From Pipra filicauda (Eukaryota; Chordata; Aves; Passeriformes; Pipridae), in NCBI RefSeq assembly GCF_003945595.2, contig NW_024104350.1, positions 744,001 through 808,000 on the forward strand: a stretch of DNA of 64,000 nt, in the 5' to 3' direction. Below the pieces are notes generated by a model that was not told where the DNA came from, did no database searches, and worked only from the letters and a program-made list of their open reading frames with translations. Of this stretch, positions 57,965 to 64,000 are shown in pieces (position 1 is the stretch's first letter; the number at the start of each line of letters is the position of its first letter). The translations under genes and the position numbers were made by a program.

Positions 57965-58990
57965 AGGACTGTGTGGATGGCCCAGCCCAGACAGTGGTGG
58001 GAATGGTGCCACATCCAGCTGGTGTCTGGTCATTTGTGGTGTCCCCCAGGGATCAGCGCTGGGCCCAGTCCTGTTCAGTGTCTTTGCTGATGATCTGGAT
58101 GAGGGGATTGAGTGCACCCTCAGCAAATTCACGGATGACACCCTGTTGGGTGGGAGTGTTGAAGTGCTGGAGGGCAGGAAGGCTCTGCAGAGGGATCTGG
58201 ACAGGCTGGATCCATGGGCTGAGGCCTATGGGGTGAAGTTCAACAGGACCAAGTGCCGCTGGATCCCTTGGCCACTTTGGCCACAACAACCCCATGAATG
58301 CTACAGGATGGGGCAGAGGGGCAGGAAAGTGCCCAGTAGGAAAGGCCCTGGGGGTGCTGGTGACAGCGGTTGGACATGAACCCAGGTGTGCCCAGGTGTG
58401 CAAGAGGCCCCTGGACTGTCCCAGCCATGGGGTGTCACAGCCCCAGGACAGTGCCCGTCCCTGTGCTGGCACTGCTGAGGCCCCTCGTGTCCCATGTCCA
58501 GGTCTGGGCTCCTCAGACAGGAAGGACATTGAGGGACTGGAGCGTGTCCAGGGAAGGGAACGGAGCTGGGAAGGGTCTGGAGCAGCAGGAGGGGCTGAGG
58601 GAGCTGGGGGGGCTCAGCCTGGAGAAAAGGAGGCTCAGGGGAGACCTTCTGGCTCTGCAACCCCCTGACAGGAGGGGGGAGCCAGGGGAGGGTCGGGCTC
58701 TGCTCCCAGGGCACAAGGGACAGGAGGAGAGGGAACGGCCTCCAGGTGTGCCAGGGGAGGCTCAGGTTGGACAATCAGGAGGAATTTCTCCCTGGAAAGG
58801 GTGGTCAGGCCTTGGCAGGGGCTGCCCAGGGAGGTTTGGAGTCCCCATCCATGGAGGTGTCCCAGGAAGGCCTGGATGTGGCACTCAGTGCTCTGGGCTG
58901 GGGGACAAGGTGGGGCTTGGGCACAAGGTGGACTTGATGGGCTGGAAGGGTTTTTCCAACTCCAGTGTTTCATGATTCAGTGATTCTGTG
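57965..58990 (+). mobile_element. CR1 LINE with reverse-transcriptase remnant
   Basis: The longest CR1 copy here, about 1 kb, sense strand. At about 58037-58262 it still reads as part of a CR1 reverse transcriptase: [13 protein letters not shown], the catalytic-motif variant [10 protein letters not shown], and [17 protein letters not shown]. After that it has drifted, with internal deletions, through GGCTCAGCCTGGAGAAAAGG and AGGAATTTCTCCCTGGAAAG to a CATGATTCAGTGATTCTGTG terminal repeat. No intact ORF; it is 5'-truncated and dead. Confidence 0.95.
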
Positions 58991-59045
58991 ATATACACGT
59001 GTGCATATACATGTGTATACATACATTCTTTCACACACATCCATG
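58991..59045. repeat. Degenerate (TATA/CATG)n patch after CR1
   Basis: ATACACGTGTGCATATACAT-like alternating purine-pyrimidine sequence immediately after the CR1 3' end. Confidence 0.65.
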
Positions 59046-59979
59046 TAAGGCCCTATTTTGGGAGGAGTTCCCTCTGACAGCCTGATGGCAGCTATGGAGG
59101 GTCCCAGAGGCCACAGATGGTCTGAGTGCTGCCTCTCAAGGCACTGATCAGACACTGCTTGTTAATTAACCCAGATTTAAATTGTCTGGAGTCCTGACCT
59201 GAAACGTACTCTGTGACTGTAGGGAACCCAAGGGAGCCATGAGCTCGACAGGTAACACAGGTGTGTTGTGTCTGGGAACAAGCACAGGGGCGGATGGATA
59301 AAGACAACAAAGCTGTGGGCAAAGTGGAGTTCAAGGTGCATGTCCCAGAACATTTCTCCGTGTGGGATTCCTTCTGCTGCTCCAGGTGGAATTTGTCTTT
59401 AATGTGATGCACCTTCAGAGTGCTGTCAGATTACACCAGCAGAATCGATTTTAATTTTTAATAATTGCTTGAAAGTTTATTTTATGCTGCTGAGCTGGGT
59501 TATGGTTTGATCTGACACCTTATCTCCCTCCTTGATCAGGTAGATTTGTGTTGGAGAGCACACACCTGCTCTCCAGTGTGACACATCCGGGCTCATCCTG
59601 CTGGGTTTTCCCTTTCTGCTTCCCAGTATTGGTCCCCGTAGATATGGTGGAATTGCTACCTCAGGCTCTCTGGCAACTTCCAAGCACTGATTCAGTCCCT
59701 CCAGCCAAAGGGAGACCTCCAAAGAGAGTTTATTTACAAAATGAAGTGCACAATGCTGGCAAAAGTGTGGGTTTATCAATTAAAAACACCTTTAAACCAC
59801 CTTCTTCATTGTGTGGCTTCAGAGTCCCCTGGCCCCCCTTGGTCCCTCTGGAGAGGTTGGGGTGCTGTGATCCCGCACTGCACCTCTCAGGGGTTCTTGG
59901 CAGCAGAGCCACAGGGTCCTCGAGGCTGGAGGCACCTCCAGAGGCCACCATGTGCACCACCTGTCTCTCTGCTTACCTT

Positions 59980-60155
59980 GCTGTGCCCACGTCCCCGCTA
60001 CACCTGTGTCCCTGTGTGTCCATGGCCCCTTTCACCCTACTGCATCCACGTCCCTGCTGTACTAACATTCCTGTGTGCCTTGCTGTGCCTGTGTCTCTGC
60101 TGTGCCCATGTCCCTGTTGTGACCATGTCCCCGTGTGCCCATGTCCCCGTGTGCC
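59980..60155. repeat. Degenerate TGTGCCCATGTCCC repeat
   Basis: Units such as CCACGTCCC, TGTGCCCATGTCCC and TGTGCCTTGCTG recur about ten times with no fixed length. It looks like a decayed minisatellite. Confidence 0.65.
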
Positions 60156-62254
60156 TTGCTGAGTGCTGCCACTTCAGGCTCTGCAATGCTCAGGAGTCCA
60201 TCAGCTGGGTGAAATCCCACCTTCACTGGAGGGCAGGAGCATGCTTGGGCTGTTGGACTGTTGCCACAAATTTATTTCTAAAGCATTTTTAGAGGTTTTC
60301 TGTAGAAAGGAAAGGCATATTATCCCCATTAGGGATTTCACCCACATCAGTTTCTTTAATACTCCTTAAGGGATACCTGGGATTCTGTATTTGGGAGCAA
60401 TTGAAATGATGCTGTTCTAAGGAGTGATATTTTAATCTCTTTTTTTAAAAGAGACATTTAAAAGAAGGCTCAAAGCTCTACCTGGAGAGAATTCACAGTG
60501 GGCAGATCAACCTTTGCAGCCTTCGGGACAAGGGGTTGTCCAGGACAACAGCAAATCCTATAAACAGGAATAAACCAAAGCTTGTACCTTCATGGTGACA
60601 GTTTTCCAACCTCAAAACATGGTTTCTCCTTTTAATGCTCTCAATAGAAGCACAGCACCGTGCTCAGGGCAGTACCTGTGGCAGGGCAAGGGGCACAGGG
60701 ACAAGGCACAGCAAAGGAAAGAAGGACATGGGTAACTACTGAGTATTTAGACAAAATGCAGAAAAAAGGCAGGCAGATGGCATGAATATTAGTGCATGGA
60801 AATGACTAACACTCTGAGAATTTCCCAGTGTACTTCTGACTGGTTTGGGCTTGCTTTTATAATTAATTTATGGAAAGGACCTAAATTGGGAATAAACACA
60901 ATCTCACAAATCCCTCCTAATCTCTGCCTGTATTTTTGAAATGATACCCTGAAGGTATAGTTCCTCACAATGATTAAACTGCTTTTCTTTTAAGAATTAA
61001 AAGGGACCTTTTCCACACAGCCGTGTGGTGGGTGAGCAGCCAGACCTGCACTCTGACCTGCTCTAGATTTAATCTGTTGTTGGAAATGCCTGGATGGGGC
61101 ATTTCCCCACTGGACTGCTGGATGCCAAATCTGCCAATACTTTAATTTTGGATTCATGTATTTTAATGCAAAATATGACCTGGTGTGTTGTCAGCCGCCT
61201 AATGACTCAGAAGCACTCAGTTATTAGCATAAATTTGGAAACTTCCTTGAAAATGAAAAAAAAAAAAAAGTGTATTTAATTAATTGGCTGCTTCTCCCTG
61301 CCAGTGGAAGCCAAGCTCTCTCCTGTGGGTGGGATGTGCAGAAGGTGCCCCATGGTCTCCAGGGTGCACTGGCAGATTTGGGGCTCTGTTAGTTTGGGAC
61401 AGCTCTTTGTGAGAGAAGGCTGGGGAGATTTGGCTTTGCCCCACACCTGGGCTTCAGGTGCTGCTGGCCCTGCTGGCGGGGCCCTGTGTCTCCCCATGGA
61501 GGGAAGGAGCAGCGCAGGTGGGAAAGCACAGCAGTGTCTGGGATGCTCCCCACTGGCTCTGGTGGGATACAGGCCCCTGGCGTGGTTATGGTTGTGGGGC
61601 TGTACCCGGGGAGGGTCTGGCACTGAAGACATGAGGCTGTGGGGAGCCAATGAGGATTTTTTTGCGCAGCTTATCGTGCTTCAACACGGAAATCAAGATA
61701 AGAACTACCTGGGCCACAGACTGTCCCTTTAGTTTGGCCTGTGCAGGTCAATCATGCATAGGAGAAGCCTTTTCCTTGTCCCCTTCAGCAGCATCTCCAT
61801 GTAACAGCCAAAGGGAAAACACTGCAGTGCCGGGGAACTCCCTCACCCTCATGGACATGGTGACATGGCGAGGCCACCCATCTGTAGCTGTGGGGCAGCC
61901 AGGCTGCACATCCCATTCCACAGTCTGTTGGTTGTGCTCCAGCAGCTCCAGGAGGGACCTGGAATGTGGCCAGATGGGTGACAGGAGCAGAGAATGGCGG
62001 GGGATGACACTGCGGTGCCACAGCGGGTGTCACCGAGGACATGTGGCTGGGACCTCTCACTGCCCAGGGATGGCCAGCAACTCAGCCAGGAAGGAGAGAT
62101 TTGGCAGTGCCAACCCCTCTGTGCCCCTGTGCCATTGCTGGGCAGAGTCCTCATGGCACTGTTCCCCACGGCATTCCTTGCACATCCCTGGGGGTGCAGC
62201 TCCACCTTGCCAGAGCAGGTCCAGAAGCTGGGTTGTTTTTTGCAAATTCTGTAT

Positions 62255-62310
62255 AATATATATAAAATATAATATATATTATATATACAAAATATATAGG
62301 ATTAATATAT
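62255..62310. repeat. AT-rich ATATA patch
   Basis: About 55 bp made almost only of A and T, including ATAATATATATAAAATATAA and its near-mirror, able to fold on itself. Confidence 0.8.
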
Positions 62311-64000
62311 AGGATTATTTATTTCTCCCCTACTGCAGTTGTTTGCCCAATCACAACCTTCCCAGGGCTCTGCATGTTCCTTTTGCTCAACATTTTCCTC
62401 CTATGCACAGGAGTGATGGGTTTTGACAGTTTTTATGTTCTTTGGGGAAAAAGGAGACAGAGTGTGAAAGACCAAAGGGGATTTTTATTTTCAGAATGTT
62501 GCTGCAGTAATTAAAATGTTTGGAAAGCCGTTCTGTTCCCAGAAGTAATAGATAGCTTTTCTGTTTTGCCCCATTAATTGCCATTAGTTAAATACATGTA
62601 TTTTATAACATGTGTATTCACTCGCCTGCTTGCTCTGACATTTAAATGCATGTTTGAATATGCATTATATCCTTTAATGCACAGTAATAATTTGGTACAT
62701 TATTACAGACTCTTCCTGAGCTGCCCCTTCCCAGGGAGTAGGTGTTTGTGTTGACTCTGGGGGTGCACAGCACCAGGGCTGGGCAGGCCCTCCTCTCCTG
62801 GGGGACCACACGCACTTGGGGTGACAGCCAGTGTTGGCTGCGAAAGGTCTGTGGAGGATGCTCAGGTTCCTTTTTCCCCTGCAGATCCCAGCTGAGGAGG
62901 CCCCAGTTTTGGCCGCTCATGGTCAGCACAGGCTCCAGACTTGGTGACCAAAGGGTCAGCTCCTGGCAACCTTCACCAGGGGCTCTGTGTTCCTGGTTTT
63001 CAGAAAATGTTCATTGCACTGTGTTGATGGTAACAGCTGAAGCCTGCCTGGATGAGGAGAGCAGGACCACCAGCGTTTGGGGCACAACCATGAGGGTTTG
63101 GGGCAGGACAGGACAGGCTGTTCCTGTGATGGCTGTCACCTCTCAGCATGGCTTGGTTATGCTTTTGGACTGTGGCACATATCAGCAAGAGGTCAGCAGA
63201 GTCTTCACCTGTTAGGGAGAGTGGGAACAGCCTTTGTCAGGTCACTCGATGACTGAGGAGCACTTGGTATGTCTGGAAGCTCAAAAACCTTGACCAGAAC
63301 ACCCAGGTAAATGTGATCTTCCTGATCTCCCACCCTTACCCTGTGCAAAACAGCTCCTAGCAGCTGAACTGGCGCTGGGTTAAAGATCAAATAATGAACT
63401 GGCACAGGGCATTGTGTTCCCAGGCATGCCTTTCCACTGCCTCCCTTCCTCATGCTACTGCTCTCAGATGCTCCTGGAACCCCACCAGCCCCTGGGGATG
63501 GTCCCTGTGGGGATTACTTGCCCTGGAGAGCAGTGCTGAGCTCCCCATGGAGCCAGGCTGTGACACACAGCACCAGGGCGGCAGAGCTGGGGCAAACCCC
63601 AAGCAAAGTCGTGCAAGGAGAAAGGGACCCACACCCTTTGCCTGGAAGAGTTCCAAAAGGGAGTCCCAGCCCCATGCATGGGGTCCTTCCAGCGGACCCA
63701 CGTCCTCACTGCAGCCATCAGTCTCTCGTGGGAGCCCTCTGTGAGCAGGAGGGGAGGGCACAGTCCTGTTCCCAACTGGCTGCCCCTCGGCAGTGCTGTG
63801 GCTGTGCCCCCTCCCCAGGAGATGTGTCTGGTGGCCGTGTTCCCAGCGATAGGTCCAGCTGCAGTTTCTGAGGAACAATGCGCTCCTACTGTACAGTACC
63901 AGATTGTACATCAAAACTATTATTTCCAACATCTCTGGCTTAATTGTAAAACTATAATACAAATGACATTGGGGGTTTGCTGAAGTTAAATTTTAATAGC

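Larger units (their letters stand above)
59046..64000. other. Intergenic, no gene recognised
   Basis: About 5 kb upstream of GRHPR with no recognisable exon on either strand. Open frames are short, unrelated to known families and overlap on both strands. In human the next gene on this side would be ZCCHC7; I see none of its exons. Minor features: a degenerate repeat at 59980-60155 and an A/T-rich patch at 62255-62310. Confidence 0.5.

Noticed and set aside
56753..58090. 445-residue plus-strand frame with a repeating His-Arg-Asp-Pro pattern
   Set aside because: The protein-like periodicity comes directly from the 24-bp minisatellite in GRHPR intron 1; the frame then runs into the CpG island and CR1 sequence.
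59477..59779. Minus-strand frame (HFCQHCALHFVNKL...) as a possible ZCCHC7 or retroviral exon
   Set aside because: It has no recognisable domain or splice-site context; the Cys/His pattern is not a CCHC knuckle. It was left as intergenic.

Overview
The window is nuclear DNA from a vertebrate and most likely a bird. The genes have GT-AG introns, GC-rich CpG-island promoters and compact spacing. At least ten fragments belong to the CR1 LINE family, several ending in the CR1-type ATTCTGTG-like 3' end. The coding exons read as clear orthologues of a human chromosome 9p13 gene block. In chicken that block is, as I recall, on the Z chromosome, so Z linkage is likely here but is inference. I cannot name the species.

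Layout, left to right. FRMPD1 (+, 1438-15773) enters from the left with its 5' part, including the PDZ exons, outside the window; eleven coding exons are present. TRMT10B (-, 17544-20444, 7 exons) converges on FRMPD1 and is head-to-head with DCAF10 (+, 21468-27333, 7 exons) across about 1 kb of GC-rich DNA. DCAF10 has a likely 4.2-kb 3' UTR and converges on SLC25A51 (-, one coding exon 33570-34430, noncoding first exon near 36 kb). POLR1E (-, 37125-43432, 12 exons) follows and shares a divergent promoter with ZBTB5 (+, one coding exon 46766-48775). GRHPR (-, 52965-57472, 9 exons) converges on ZBTB5. From about 57.5 kb to the end I see no gene: a CR1 copy with a reverse-transcriptase remnant, degenerate simple repeats and unique-looking noncoding DNA.

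The genes do not form a pathway. They are housekeeping or regulatory genes sharing a neighbourhood: a scaffold for G-protein/polarity signalling (FRMPD1), a tRNA methyltransferase (TRMT10B), a CUL4-DDB1 substrate receptor (DCAF10), the mitochondrial NAD+ carrier (SLC25A51), an RNA polymerase I subunit (POLR1E), a BTB zinc-finger repressor (ZBTB5) and glyoxylate/hydroxypyruvate reductase (GRHPR). All exon joins listed were checked by reading phase and splice dinucleotides by eye.

I did not find a previously undescribed system. The points most worth a second look are: the gene order differs from human by what looks like one inversion; EXOSC3 is missing from its expected place and TRMT10B is flipped; a CR1 insertion ends about 30 bp before the ZBTB5 coding exon and may supply its branch point; and several promoters carry striking duplicated motifs (tandem CREs, NRF1 and E-box palindromes, five perfect 14-bp repeats).
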